Below are positions 1 to 8,011 of a stretch of 26,691 nucleotides of DNA, piece by piece. Both the position numbers and the translations under genes were made by a program. Below the pieces are notes generated by a model. That model searched no databases. It worked only from the letters and a program-made list of their open reading frames with translations, and had not been told where the DNA came from. The stretch spans positions 1-26,691 of the forward strand of contig CAXGWP010000019.1 of NCBI GenBank assembly GCA_964013575.1, read 5' to 3'. This stretch comes from BJGV01 sp964013575 (GTDB taxonomy: Bacteria > Pseudomonadota > Gammaproteobacteria > Burkholderiales > Nitrosomonadaceae). Positions within the stretch are counted from its first letter, which is position 1; each line of letters starts with the position of its first letter.

Positions 1-158
1 CCAGAAAAATGTATCAGTCCATAATGTGAGAGATCAGCTATTATTGTATTAGAGTACGTATTTTTAAGCTCTGTAGAGGCATTCCCATAATGAATAGCAT
101 GGCTATTCTCTATAATTGCTTTATTTTTTTGTAAAAAAGAGTTCCAGATTGGATTCAT
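1..158 (-). CDS. ygfZ: YgfZ-type folate-binding protein (N-terminal part, cut by window edge)
   Basis: On the minus strand an ATG at 158 opens a frame that runs without a stop to the left edge (52 full codons). It begins MNPIWNSFLQ and contains IENSHAIHYGN followed by ADLSHYGLIHFSG. This is the opening pattern of the GcvT-like folate-binding YgfZ/CAF17 family, which helps maintain iron-sulfur enzymes in the cytoplasm. The conserved features are a short helical start, an 'H-x-G-N' stretch and the 'DLS-x-x-G-x-x-x-x-x-G' strand. The signature cysteine motif of the family lies further downstream and is not in the window. The gene lies 59 bases downstream of nadB on the same strand and could be co-transcribed with it. 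The call rests only on the N-terminus. Confidence 0.7.
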   Translation of the reverse strand, partial: MNPIWNSFLQKNKAIIENSHAIHYGNASTELKNTYSNTIIADLSHYGLIHFS

Positions 159-217
159 TTTGAGATATATAATGTATTTTAACTAAATATAATTTTCTAA
201 AATATTTGGAATAGTGG

Positions 218-1798
218 TTATTTCCTTAAAGTAGTATTTTCTGCATGTTGCTGAGTATTTTTATAATCTAAGCTAAAATGCAGTCCACGACTTTCATGGC
301 GTGATATAGCGCTTTGTATAATCAAATCTGCAGTATCTACTAAATTACGAAGTTCTAACAAATCGCTAGTTACACGAAAATTAGAGTAATATTCATTTAT
401 TTCTTCACGTAATAGATTGATTCGATGCTGGGCACGTTGAAGACGCTTGGTGGTTCGAACAATACCAACATAGCTCCACATAAAACGTCGTAATTCATCC
501 CAATTATGAGAAATAATTATTTCTTCATCTGCATCGTTCACTCTACTTTCATCCCATTCTGGTAGTTGCATGGTAGAAGATATCTTTTGATCTAAAATAT
601 CTTTAGCAGTTGCTTGAGCAAATATCAGGCATTCTAGTAGCGAATTACTTGCTAGTCGATTGGCACCATGCAGCCCTGTATGAGCAGTTTCTCCTATTGC
701 ATATAAGTTTTCTAAATTTGTTTTGCCATATAAATTTGTAGCTATACCACCACAGGTATAATGAGCAGCAGGAACAACTGGGATAGGCTGCTTAGTAATA
801 TCAATACCTAATTCAAGGCAGCGGGTATGAATAAATGGGAAGTGTTTCTTTAAAAAAGAAGCAGGTTTATGTGAAATGTCTAAATAAACACAGTCTAAAC
901 CACGTTTTTTCATTTCATAATCAATGGCACGTGCAACAATATCACGAGGTGCTAATTCAGCATGCTCACTATGAAATGGCATAAATCTTTTCCCACCCGG
1001 TAGCTTCAGGATACCTCCTTCTCCTCGTACTGCCTCAGATATTAGAAAGGATTTTGCATGTGGGTGGTAAAGACAAGTAGGATGGAATTGGATAAATTCC
1101 ATATTAGAAACATGGCATCCTGCACGCCAACCCATTGCAATTCCATCTCCGGTGGCAGTATCAGGATTAGTGGTATAAAGATAAACTTTACCGGCACCTC
1201 CAGTTGCTAGTACTGTATTTTGTGCAGAGATAGTACTGACTTTCCCTGATTTATTATTTAGAGCATAAGCCCCAAAACAACAATTAGTACCATGATGACC
1301 TAATTTTTTACTAGTTATTAGATCAATGCCAATATGATTTTCAAGAATAGATATGTTTTTATGGCTAAGAACTTTTTTACCTAAAGTCTTTTGTACAGCT
1401 TTACCAGTAGTGTCTGCTGCATGTATTACTCTACGTACACTATGTCCTCCTTCTCTTGTGAGGTGATAGCCAGTATTATTTTTTTTATCACGGGTGAATG
1501 GAACTCCTTGCTTTATGAGCCATTTGACTGCTTGTGGTCCATTTTCTAGAACTAACCGGGTAACTTTTTCATTACATAATCCAGAACCAGCATTGAGGGT
1601 ATCTTGTATATGAGAATCGGGGGAGTCATTTTCAGATAATGCTGCAGCGATACCACCTTGTGCCCATCCACTAGCTCCATCTAGTAACTTCTGTTTAGTT
1701 ATAAGGCCTACTTTCTTGGTTTGTGCTAAATTAAGCGCAAGTGTTAACCCTGCAAGACCACTGCCAATAATAAGTGTATCAAAATGGGTATAAGACAT
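218..1798 (-). CDS. nadB: L-aspartate oxidase
   Basis: This is a 526-residue flavoprotein that oxidises L-aspartate to iminoaspartate, the first step of de novo NAD synthesis, with quinolinate synthase (NadA) as partner. The N-terminus has the FAD dinucleotide-binding glycines G12-x-G14-x-x-G17. GWAQGGIAAA follows at residues 44-53, and the HLTREGGHS segment of the fumarate-reductase/aspartate-oxidase fold near residue 113. The conserved HPT and EAVRGEGG segments and the TCGGI-to-GLHGANRLASNSLLE block are also present. The C-terminal helical domain is complete and the length is normal. It is divergent from rpoE. No strong Shine-Dalgarno is visible before the ATG. No nadA or nadC is in the window. 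Confidence 0.95.
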   Translation of the reverse strand: MSYTHFDTLIIGSGLAGLTLALNLAQTKKVGLITKQKLLDGASGWAQGGIAAALSENDSPDSHIQDTLNAGSGLCNEKVTRLVLENGPQAVKWLIKQGVPFTRDKKNNTGYHLTREGGHSVRRVIHAADTTGKAVQKTLGKKVLSHKNISILENHIGIDLITSKKLGHHGTNCCFGAYALNNKSGKVSTISAQNTVLATGGAGKVYLYTTNPDTATGDGIAMGWRAGCHVSNMEFIQFHPTCLYHPHAKSFLISEAVRGEGGILKLPGGKRFMPFHSEHAELAPRDIVARAIDYEMKKRGLDCVYLDISHKPASFLKKHFPFIHTRCLELGIDITKQPIPVVPAAHYTCGGIATNLYGKTNLENLYAIGETAHTGLHGANRLASNSLLECLIFAQATAKDILDQKISSTMQLPEWDESRVNDADEEIIISHNWDELRRFMWSYVGIVRTTKRLQRAQHRINLLREEINEYYSNFRVTSDLLELRNLVDTADLIIQSAISRHESRGLHFSLDYKNTQQHAENTTLRK

Positions 1799-1887
1799 AG
1801 GTATTAATATTAGTTATGTAAAAATAATAACAGACTTTAGGTTTGGGTATACTATATATGATTATTCATAGAATAACCTTGTTTATG

Positions 1888-1917
1888 TGAACTAATATAG
1901 GATTTGTATTGTCTCTT
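1888..1917 (+). promoter_or_regulatory. Candidate sigma-E promoter upstream of rpoE
   Basis: GAACTA at 1889-1894 and GTCTCT at 1911-1916 are separated by 16 bases. This is close to the GAACTT / TCTGA-like pattern and spacing recognised by RpoE/AlgU sigma factors, which usually drive their own operon. It lies about 140 bases before the rpoE start. The last -35 base and the end of the -10 differ from consensus, so this is a candidate only. Confidence 0.45.
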
Positions 1918-2021
1918 AATAAAGGTAGGTATATGTAGAATGTAAAAACAGTATTTTGTAGATTATATCTAGCTTTTGAGTGAATCTCTGAAATATAATG
2001 CCATAATGTAGTAGTGATCAC

Positions 2022-2030
2022 TGGTATAAT
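2022..2030 (+). promoter_or_regulatory. Extended -10 element upstream of rpoE
   Basis: TGGTATAAT is a perfect extended -10 box (TG-n-TATAAT) 27 bases before the rpoE start. No good -35 is visible at the expected distance, which is common with extended -10 promoters. It would give a short leader carrying the ribosome site AGGGA at 2042-2046, ten bases before the ATG. It could provide basal, sigma-70-type expression beside the upstream sigma-E-like promoter. Confidence 0.45.
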
Positions 2031-2056
2031 TCATTAAATTCAGGGATGAGCGAATT

Positions 2057-2659
2057 ATGGGTGACCGGGAGATTGATCAAGAGTTAGTAGAACGTGCCCA
2101 GAAAGGGGATAAAAAGGCGTTTGAGTTATTGGTTATTAAATATCAACGAAAATTAATTAGATTGTTGTCACAGTTTATTCGTGATTCAGATGAAGTTGAA
2201 GATGTTGCGCAGGAAACTTTTATAAAAGCATATAGATCGCTATCATCTTTTCGTGGGGATAGTGCTTTTTATACCTGGCTTTACCGTATTGGTATTAATG
2301 CTGCAAAGAATTTTTTAGTTTCTCAAAAGCGGCGTGTATCTAAAACTTCTAATGGGTTTGATATTGAAGATGCAGAAAATTATGAGGAAGGCAGCCATTT
2401 ACGTGAGCTGGGTACTCCTGAAAGAGAGCTAATAAGCAAGCAAGTTGCGAAAATAATATATCAAACATTAAATGAGCTACCTGAGGAACTACGTACAGCT
2501 ATTACTTTGAGAGAAATAGATGGCTTAAGTTATGAAGAAATTGCAAATGTTATGGGCTGTCCAACTGGAACAGTACGCTCTCGGATATTTCGTGCTCGTG
2601 AAGTTATTTCAGGTCAATTATTATCAGTTAGAGAAGGTAAGCAAGAGAAAAATAAATAA
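2057..2659 (+). CDS. rpoE: RNA polymerase ECF sigma factor RpoE (AlgU type)
   Basis: This is a 200-residue extracytoplasmic-function sigma factor that directs RNA polymerase to envelope-stress genes. Region 2 lies at about residues 22-90, with EDVAQETFIKAYRSLSSF and the -10 recognition helix around YTWLYRIGINAAKNF. Region 4 lies at about residues 135-187, with LPEELRTAITLREIDGLSYE and the helix-turn-helix ending GTVRSRIFRAR. The length is usual. It is the first gene of an operon with its anti-sigma factor rseA (17 bases downstream), rseB and mucD, the standard sigma-E arrangement. The AGGGA ribosome site at 2042-2046 supports the ATG chosen. Activity is presumably controlled by RseA sequestration and self-transcription. 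Confidence 0.95.
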   Translation: MGDREIDQELVERAQKGDKKAFELLVIKYQRKLIRLLSQFIRDSDEVEDVAQETFIKAYRSLSSFRGDSAFYTWLYRIGINAAKNFLVSQKRRVSKTSNGFDIEDAENYEEGSHLRELGTPERELISKQVAKIIYQTLNELPEELRTAITLREIDGLSYEEIANVMGCPTGTVRSRIFRAREVISGQLLSVREGKQEKNK

Positions 2660-2676
2660 AGATAAAGGGTGGTAGT

Positions 2677-3249
2677 ATGAGAGATAAGATTTCTGCATTG
2701 ATGGATGGTGAACTGGATAATAAAGATATGAAAGATACCATTACTCAAATTGAAGAATTAGAGGAGTTGCAAAATAAATGGAGAGCATATCATTTGATTG
2801 GAGATGCTTTACGTGAGCCAGTAATATCAAAACTGAATGTTACATCAGATATAAGAAATACTATGGGTATGGAGCCAGATGTATTAACACCAGCTTTATC
2901 TAATAAGGGAAATAAAGGAAAATTTTTCTTATTTGCAGCTGCTGCATCAATATTTGTAACTGTGACTGTAGTAGCATGGATAGGTGGTCAAACAATAGAA
3001 CAGGAACTTAACCAGGTTGCCGATAAAGCAGTGATTACACCGGTTGAATTAAAAAATAAGTTTGCTAGTACTATTGAAAATCCTGGTCCTGTTTTGGCTA
3101 AAAATGAAGAGTCTAAGGATGATAAATCAGCCCTTCGTGATTCTGCACCAACTCAACTTAACGACTATATGTTTGCACATGAGGAATTAACTTCGATTCG
3201 TGGTGTATCTCCTTATATGCGAACAGTTGCTAGTCGCCCATATAAATGA
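2677..3249 (+). CDS. rseA: Anti-sigma-E factor RseA (MucA type)
   Basis: This 190-residue single-pass inner-membrane protein should hold RpoE inactive until proteolysis releases it. The cytoplasmic sigma-binding part starts with KISALMDGELDN and contains the conserved W-R-A-Y-H-L-I-G-D-A-L-R segment at about residues 35-46. A hydrophobic membrane segment lies at about 83-104 (FFLFAAAASIFVTVTVVAW). The periplasmic tail ends with the GVSPYMRTV segment common in beta- and gammaproteobacterial homologues. The ribosome site GGGTGG sits just before the ATG. The stop overlaps the start of rseB (ATGA), suggesting translational coupling. Confidence 0.9.
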   Translation: MRDKISALMDGELDNKDMKDTITQIEELEELQNKWRAYHLIGDALREPVISKLNVTSDIRNTMGMEPDVLTPALSNKGNKGKFFLFAAAASIFVTVTVVAWIGGQTIEQELNQVADKAVITPVELKNKFASTIENPGPVLAKNEESKDDKSALRDSAPTQLNDYMFAHEELTSIRGVSPYMRTVASRPYK

Positions 3250-4313
3250 TTCTTCAGCAAATGATAAAGAATTTTACGGTAGTTATTATTGGGCTACCGT
3301 TTTTTAGTTTTATATTACCTATATATGCAAGTGATACAACTAGTACGCTGGTAAAGAAACAGGTTAATTTACAAAGTGTTGTAGATGAGAGTGCATCAAA
3401 AGAAGCTCAAGTTTGGTTGAGAAGAATTATTGATGCGCCCAGAAAGCATAATTATACTGGTATTTTTGTTTACTCATCTGCTGGCCATATGGAAACATCA
3501 CGTGTTGTGCATATGGTGGGGAAGGAGGGAGAATTTGAGAGAATAGAAGTGCTTGATGGTTCTCCTCGTGAAGTAATTCGTAATAATAATGAAGTTAAAC
3601 GTTATTTCCCTGATAGAAAGACCGTGGTTACTGGAAAGAGAGGACTAAAGAAATTGTTTCCAGCCTTGTTATCAGAGCCATTTAGTAACATTAATAATAA
3701 TTATCTTGTAAAAAAAGTTGGAAGAGAAAGAATTAGTAATTATGATTGTCAGGTAATAATATTAGAGTCTCGAGATCGTATGAGATATAGTCAGAGGTTA
3801 TGGATAGATGTTGGTACAGGCTTATTACTTAAAGCAGCTGTAATGGATCGAGATCAAGTGGTAGAACAGTATGGTTTTACTCAATTAGAAATTGACGGGG
3901 AAATTGATAAAGAATTATTAACCCCACAGTACTCTAAAAGAGATACTAAATTACATATTACTAACCCTGTTTCTTCCAAGGTAGTAAAGAATGAACTAGG
4001 ATGGCAAGTAGAGAATTTACCCTCTGGGTTTTCAAAGACTAATGAGGTGAGTCGTGTTTTTTCTGGGAAATCCACGCCTGTTGGGCATATCACATTATCA
4101 GATGGTTTGGCTTCAGTTTCAGTATTTATTAGGCCAGCTACACAAAATGACCCAATTGAGAATCACGAGTTTTATCCTCCACAAGGTGCTATTAATATTT
4201 ATATTCGTACAGTGGATGACAATGTAGTAACAACGATAGGTGAGGTGCCGCAAGCGACAGTTATGCAAATTGGGAACTCTGTTAAAACTTATAAAGTTAA
4301 ATGGGTAGAATAG
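3246..4313 (+). CDS. rseB: Sigma-E regulatory protein RseB (MucB)
   Basis: This 355-residue periplasmic protein should bind RseA and protect it from cleavage until envelope stress is sensed. A signal peptide occupies about residues 6-28, ending ILPIYA before SD. The lipoprotein-carrier-like N-terminal domain follows (HNYTGIFVYSSAGHMETSRVVHM), then the smaller C-terminal domain from about residue 245 (GWQVENLPSGF, FSDG-like LSDGLASVSVFI). The ATG overlaps the rseA stop by four bases. A second in-frame ATG at codon 6 (3261) would still leave a full signal peptide, so the precise start is uncertain. It lies between rseA and mucD, as expected. Confidence 0.92.
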   Translation: MILQQMIKNFTVVIIGLPFFSFILPIYASDTTSTLVKKQVNLQSVVDESASKEAQVWLRRIIDAPRKHNYTGIFVYSSAGHMETSRVVHMVGKEGEFERIEVLDGSPREVIRNNNEVKRYFPDRKTVVTGKRGLKKLFPALLSEPFSNINNNYLVKKVGRERISNYDCQVIILESRDRMRYSQRLWIDVGTGLLLKAAVMDRDQVVEQYGFTQLEIDGEIDKELLTPQYSKRDTKLHITNPVSSKVVKNELGWQVENLPSGFSKTNEVSRVFSGKSTPVGHITLSDGLASVSVFIRPATQNDPIENHEFYPPQGAINIYIRTVDDNVVTTIGEVPQATVMQIGNSVKTYKVKWVE

Positions 4314-4314
4314 A

Positions 4315-5745
4315 ATGAACTATAAATTTATCCTAATTATATTATTTTGGGTTTATCTTCCTGTTTCCATACAGGCTAAAGAACTACCCAATTTTACTGA
4401 ACTTGTTGATAAACAAGGAGCTGTAGTGGTAAATATTAGCACTGTTCAGACTCGTACTAAACCTAGGAATCAGATAATTCCTAGGATACCAAATTTTCCA
4501 GAGAATAGTCCATTCTATGAATTTTTTCGTCGTTATTCTCCACAAGAACCTTTTCCTAGAGATCAATTTCCTCAAGAACCTGAATCAAAATCATTAGGTT
4601 CTGGTTTTATTATTAGCAGTGATGGGTATATATTGACAAATGCGCATGTAGTTAATTCAGCAGATGAAATTACTGTGAAATTAAATGATAAAAGAGAATT
4701 TCGTGCTGAAATAATTGGCTCTGATCGTAAGACAGATATTGCTCTTATAAAAATTGAAGCTAACAATCTACCTAAGGTTACCCAAGGTGACCCAGGGAAA
4801 TTAAAGGTAGGTGAGTGGGTTGTTGCAATTGGATCTCCTTTTGGCTTTGAGAATAGTGTAACTGCGGGCATTGTTAGTGCTAAGGGGCGGTCATTAGCAC
4901 AAGAAAATTATGTTCCTTTTATTCAAACTGATGTAGCTATAAATCCTGGCAATTCAGGAGGACCATTATTTAATCTGAAGGGCGAAGTAGTTGGTATTAA
5001 TTCACAGATATATAGTCGTACAGGTGGCTATATGGGACTGTCATTTGCTATTCCTATTGATGTTGCTACAGATATTTCTAATCAATTAAAGGCTACTGGG
5101 AAAGTAAGCCGTGGCAGAATTGGTGTGATGATACAGGAGGTAACTAAAGAGCTAGCTGAGTCATTTGGTCTAAATGAACCTAGTGGCGCTTTGGTAACTT
5201 TAGTGCAAAAAGGGGGGCCTGCAGATCAGGCAGGATTAAAAGCTAAAGATATAATTATCAGGTTTGATGGTAAAGTTGTAAAGATATCAAGTGATTTACC
5301 TCGTATTGTAGGAGCTACTAAGCCAGGGTCAGAGGTGTTAATTCAGGTTTGGAGAAATAATTCAAAGAAGATGTTGACGGTTCAGGTAGAGGAATTTCCG
5401 TCAGATGAGAAGATAGCTAGGATTGCAAATAAAGATGATAATAAATCTAATGCATTTAATCTTTTAGGGCTTGTGTTAAGAGAATTCTCTGAGGGTGAGA
5501 AGAGGCAACTCGAGATAACTAACGGATTATTAGTGGAAAGCATGAAACAAGGTGTAGCTAGTCGTGGTGGGATTCGGCCTAATGACATAATTCTAGGAAT
5601 TAATAACCAAGACGTAACAACAGTTGGAAGGTTTGATCAATTACTTAGAAAAATCAAGGGTGGACGGAATATTGCATTATTGATTAGACGTGGAAATTCA
5701 ACATTTTTTGTTACTCTAAAGCTTAATGTAAATAAAGATAAATAG
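4315..5745 (+). CDS. mucD: Periplasmic serine protease MucD/DegP (HtrA family)
   Basis: This 476-residue HtrA-type protease/chaperone degrades misfolded envelope proteins and feeds back on the sigma-E pathway. The signal peptide covers residues 1-21, ending SIQA. The trypsin-like domain carries the complete catalytic triad: His111 in TNAHVV, Asp141 in KTDIALI and Ser214 in NPGNSGGPL. Two PDZ domains follow at about 262-352 (GRIGVMIQEV, GGPADQAGLKAKDIII) and 385-470 (GGIRPNDIILGINNQDV). The proline-rich linker at residues 53-90 (several PQEP/FP units) matches the variable loop of this family. It starts one base after the rseB stop. Its own stop overlaps the GTG of the next gene. Confidence 0.94.
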   Translation: MNYKFILIILFWVYLPVSIQAKELPNFTELVDKQGAVVVNISTVQTRTKPRNQIIPRIPNFPENSPFYEFFRRYSPQEPFPRDQFPQEPESKSLGSGFIISSDGYILTNAHVVNSADEITVKLNDKREFRAEIIGSDRKTDIALIKIEANNLPKVTQGDPGKLKVGEWVVAIGSPFGFENSVTAGIVSAKGRSLAQENYVPFIQTDVAINPGNSGGPLFNLKGEVVGINSQIYSRTGGYMGLSFAIPIDVATDISNQLKATGKVSRGRIGVMIQEVTKELAESFGLNEPSGALVTLVQKGGPADQAGLKAKDIIIRFDGKVVKISSDLPRIVGATKPGSEVLIQVWRNNSKKMLTVQVEEFPSDEKIARIANKDDNKSNAFNLLGLVLREFSEGEKRQLEITNGLLVESMKQGVASRGGIRPNDIILGINNQDVTTVGRFDQLLRKIKGGRNIALLIRRGNSTFFVTLKLNVNKDK

Positions 5746-5990
5746 TGCCTGATCTTACTCTATATATTCGGAAAGATTGCCATCTCTGTTTTGATATGAT
5801 TTCTGGGTTAAATAAATTACAAGAGAAGTTCGGTTTTCATTTTAAATTAATAGATGTGGATAGTAATGTAATTCTAAAAGAAAAATATGGAAATTTTGTT
5901 CCAGTACTTAAGGGAGAGAATGGTGAGGAGATTTGTCATTTTTATTTGGATCCTAAAGCACTAGATGCTTATTTAGTAAAAATTCGCTAA
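5745..5990 (+). CDS. Glutaredoxin-like thiol-redox protein (DUF836 family)
   Basis: This is an 81-residue protein with a thioredoxin-like fold pattern and a CxxC pair, Cys12-H-L-Cys15, right after the first strand (LTLYIRKDCHLC). A second strand LIDVDS and the FVPVL stretch with the conserved cis-proline follow. It belongs to the small glutaredoxin family PF05768. The substrate is unknown. It starts with GTG overlapping the mucD TAG stop by one base, so it is probably translated by coupling within the sigma-E operon. A role in periplasm-linked or oxidative stress redox repair is only an inference from position. A gene of this type between mucD and lepA is common in Betaproteobacteria. Confidence 0.82.
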   Translation: MPDLTLYIRKDCHLCFDMISGLNKLQEKFGFHFKLIDVDSNVILKEKYGNFVPVLKGENGEEICHFYLDPKALDAYLVKIR

Positions 5991-6044
5991 AATATTAATT
6001 TAATTAAAAGAACGTGGAGTGGTCATAAGTTTTTGGAGCTAACC

Positions 6045-6085
6045 AGAAAGTAAAAAGGGCACAATATGTGCCCTTTTTACTTTCT
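6045..6085. terminator. Perfect 19-bp hairpin, bidirectional-type terminator after the sigma-E operon
   Basis: The left arm (6045-6063, AGAAAGTAAAAAGGGCACA) and right arm (6067-6085) are exact reverse complements around a three-base loop (ATA). The GGGCACA core is flanked by a run of five A on the left and five T on the right, so it reads as an intrinsic terminator on both strands. It separates the glutaredoxin-like gene from lepA, so lepA should have its own promoter in the 49 bases that follow. No convincing -35/-10 pair is visible there. Confidence 0.85.
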
Positions 6086-6134
6086 ATAATATTGGGTTTT
6101 ATTTAGCATTCTTATTACTGGATTTATATTTTAA

Positions 6135-7928
6135 ATGTTGCAAATTCGAAATTTCTCTATTATTGCGCATATTGACCACGGTAAATCTACTCTGGCTGAT
6201 CGTATTATTCATTTATGTGGTGGTTTGTCAGATCGAGAAATGGAAACACAAGTATTAGACTCTATGGATTTGGAGCGTGAACGCGGAATTACTATAAAAG
6301 CACAAACTGTAGCACTTAAATATGTTTCAAGAGAAGGAAAGCCTTATCTGTTAAATTTAATTGATACCCCTGGCCATGTAGACTTCTCATATGAAGTTTC
6401 TCGTTCAATTTCTGCATGTGAAGGGGCATTATTAATTGTAGATGCATCACAGGGTGTTGAGGCTCAAACTGTAGCAAATTGTTATACCGCAATTGATCAA
6501 GATATTGTGGTTTTACCTGTATTAAATAAAATTGATTTGCCAGCAGCAGAACCGGAAAGAGTTATTGAAGAAATTGAGGACATTATTGGTATTGATGCTA
6601 AAGAAGCATTGCATGTTAGTGCTAAGACGGGTGAAGGTGTACAGGATATTTTAGAGAAAATAATAACAGAAATTCCCCCGCCAGAAGGCGATCCTGCTGC
6701 GCCATTGAAAGCTCTTATTATTGATTCATGGTTTGATAGTTATGTTGGCGTTGTTATGCTAGTAAGACTGATAGATGGAACTCTCAGGCCTAAGGATAGG
6801 ATTTTATTAATGGCGAGTAAAACTGATTATTTGTGTGAAGAGGTTGGTATATTTACCCCAAAATCAGAGAGTCGGGAATCTTTAAGTGCAGGAGAAGTTG
6901 GTTTTATTATTTCTGGTATCAAAGAACTTAAGTCTGCCCAGGTCGGAGATACTGTAACTTTGGCAGAATGTCCGGCTATTAGCCCATTAGATGGTTTTAA
7001 AGAGATTAAGCCACAGGTATTTGCCGGGCTGTATCCAATTGAATCAAACCAATATGAGTCTTTACGTGATGCTCTAGAGAAATTAAAGCTAAATGATTCT
7101 TCATTACAGTATGATCCTGAAACATCACAAGCTTTAGGATTTGGTTTTCGATGTGGGTTTCTAGGGTTATTACATTTAGATATTGTTCAAGAGAGGTTAG
7201 AACGAGAATATAAAATAGAGCTTATAACAACTGCACCTACAGTAGCCTGCGAGATAGTTATGCGTGATGGTACGGTAATAGAAATTGATAATCCATCTAG
7301 AATGCCAGATCCCTCTAAAATAGAGGAAATACGTGAACCAATTATTGATGCAACTATTCTTGTTCCTCAGGAATATGTTGGTGCTATTATTACTTTATGC
7401 ATAGGTAAAAGAGGCATACAGAAAAATCTGCAGTATATGGGGAGGCAAGTAATGCTTACGTTTGAATTACCTTTAAATGAAGTGGTTATGGATTTTTTTG
7501 ATAAGTTGAAATCTACAAGCCGTGGATATGCTTCACTAGATTATGAATTTAAGGAGTTTCGTTCAGCAGATTTAGTAAAATTAGATATACTTATTAATGG
7601 TGAAAGAATAGATGCATTATCATTAATAGTACATCGTAAAAATAGTAATTATCGTGGGAGAGAGTTAGCACAAAAAATGCGTGGTTTAATTCCTCGCCAA
7701 ATGTTTGATATTGCAGTGCAGGCAGCGATTGGAGCACATATTATTGCAAGAGAAAGTATTAAGGCATTGCGTAAAAATGTCCTTGCTAAATGTTATGGTG
7801 GTGATATTAGTAGGAAACGTAAATTACTTGAAAAACAAAAAGCTGGTAAAAAAAGAATGAAAAATGTGGGTAATGTACAAATTCCACAAGAGGCCTTCTT
7901 GGCAGTATTAAAGGTTGGAGATAAATAG
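6135..7928 (+). CDS. lepA: Elongation factor 4 (LepA) GTPase
   Basis: This 597-residue translational GTPase acts on the ribosome (back-translocation or initiation-phase assembly roles have been proposed). The G1 loop AHIDHGKS is at residues 11-18, with RERGITIKAQT for switch I, DTPGH for G3 and NKID for G4. The EF-G-like domains II, III and V follow. The LepA-specific C-terminal domain, rich in lysine and arginine near its end (SRKRKLLEKQKAGKKRMK), is complete. Length is normal. The start matches the family opening (IRNFSIIAHIDHGKST). No strong ribosome site is visible upstream. In Betaproteobacteria it normally precedes lepB, as here. Confidence 0.97.
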   Translation: MLQIRNFSIIAHIDHGKSTLADRIIHLCGGLSDREMETQVLDSMDLERERGITIKAQTVALKYVSREGKPYLLNLIDTPGHVDFSYEVSRSISACEGALLIVDASQGVEAQTVANCYTAIDQDIVVLPVLNKIDLPAAEPERVIEEIEDIIGIDAKEALHVSAKTGEGVQDILEKIITEIPPPEGDPAAPLKALIIDSWFDSYVGVVMLVRLIDGTLRPKDRILLMASKTDYLCEEVGIFTPKSESRESLSAGEVGFIISGIKELKSAQVGDTVTLAECPAISPLDGFKEIKPQVFAGLYPIESNQYESLRDALEKLKLNDSSLQYDPETSQALGFGFRCGFLGLLHLDIVQERLEREYKIELITTAPTVACEIVMRDGTVIEIDNPSRMPDPSKIEEIREPIIDATILVPQEYVGAIITLCIGKRGIQKNLQYMGRQVMLTFELPLNEVVMDFFDKLKSTSRGYASLDYEFKEFRSADLVKLDILINGERIDALSLIVHRKNSNYRGRELAQKMRGLIPRQMFDIAVQAAIGAHIIARESIKALRKNVLAKCYGGDISRKRKLLEKQKAGKKRMKNVGNVQIPQEAFLAVLKVGDK

Positions 7929-7945
7929 GGAAAAGATTAAAGATT

Positions 7946-7975
7946 AGCTACGCAAATAAATAAGTAGCTTTTTTT
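7946..7975 (+). terminator. Weak hairpin plus T-run between lepA and lepB
   Basis: AGCTAC (7946-7951) pairs with GTAGCT (7964-7969) across a 12-base loop and is followed by a run of seven T ending at 7975. The stem is only six base pairs, so it may attenuate rather than stop transcription from lepA into lepB. Confidence 0.4.
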
Positions 7976-8011
7976 GTTTAATTTATCAGGCATTATTTAA
8001 TAAGGAACAAA

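Noticed and set aside
448..470. GGTTCGAAC, reminiscent of a tRNA T-loop
   Set aside because: It lies inside the conserved nadB reading frame and no acceptor or anticodon stem can be formed around it.
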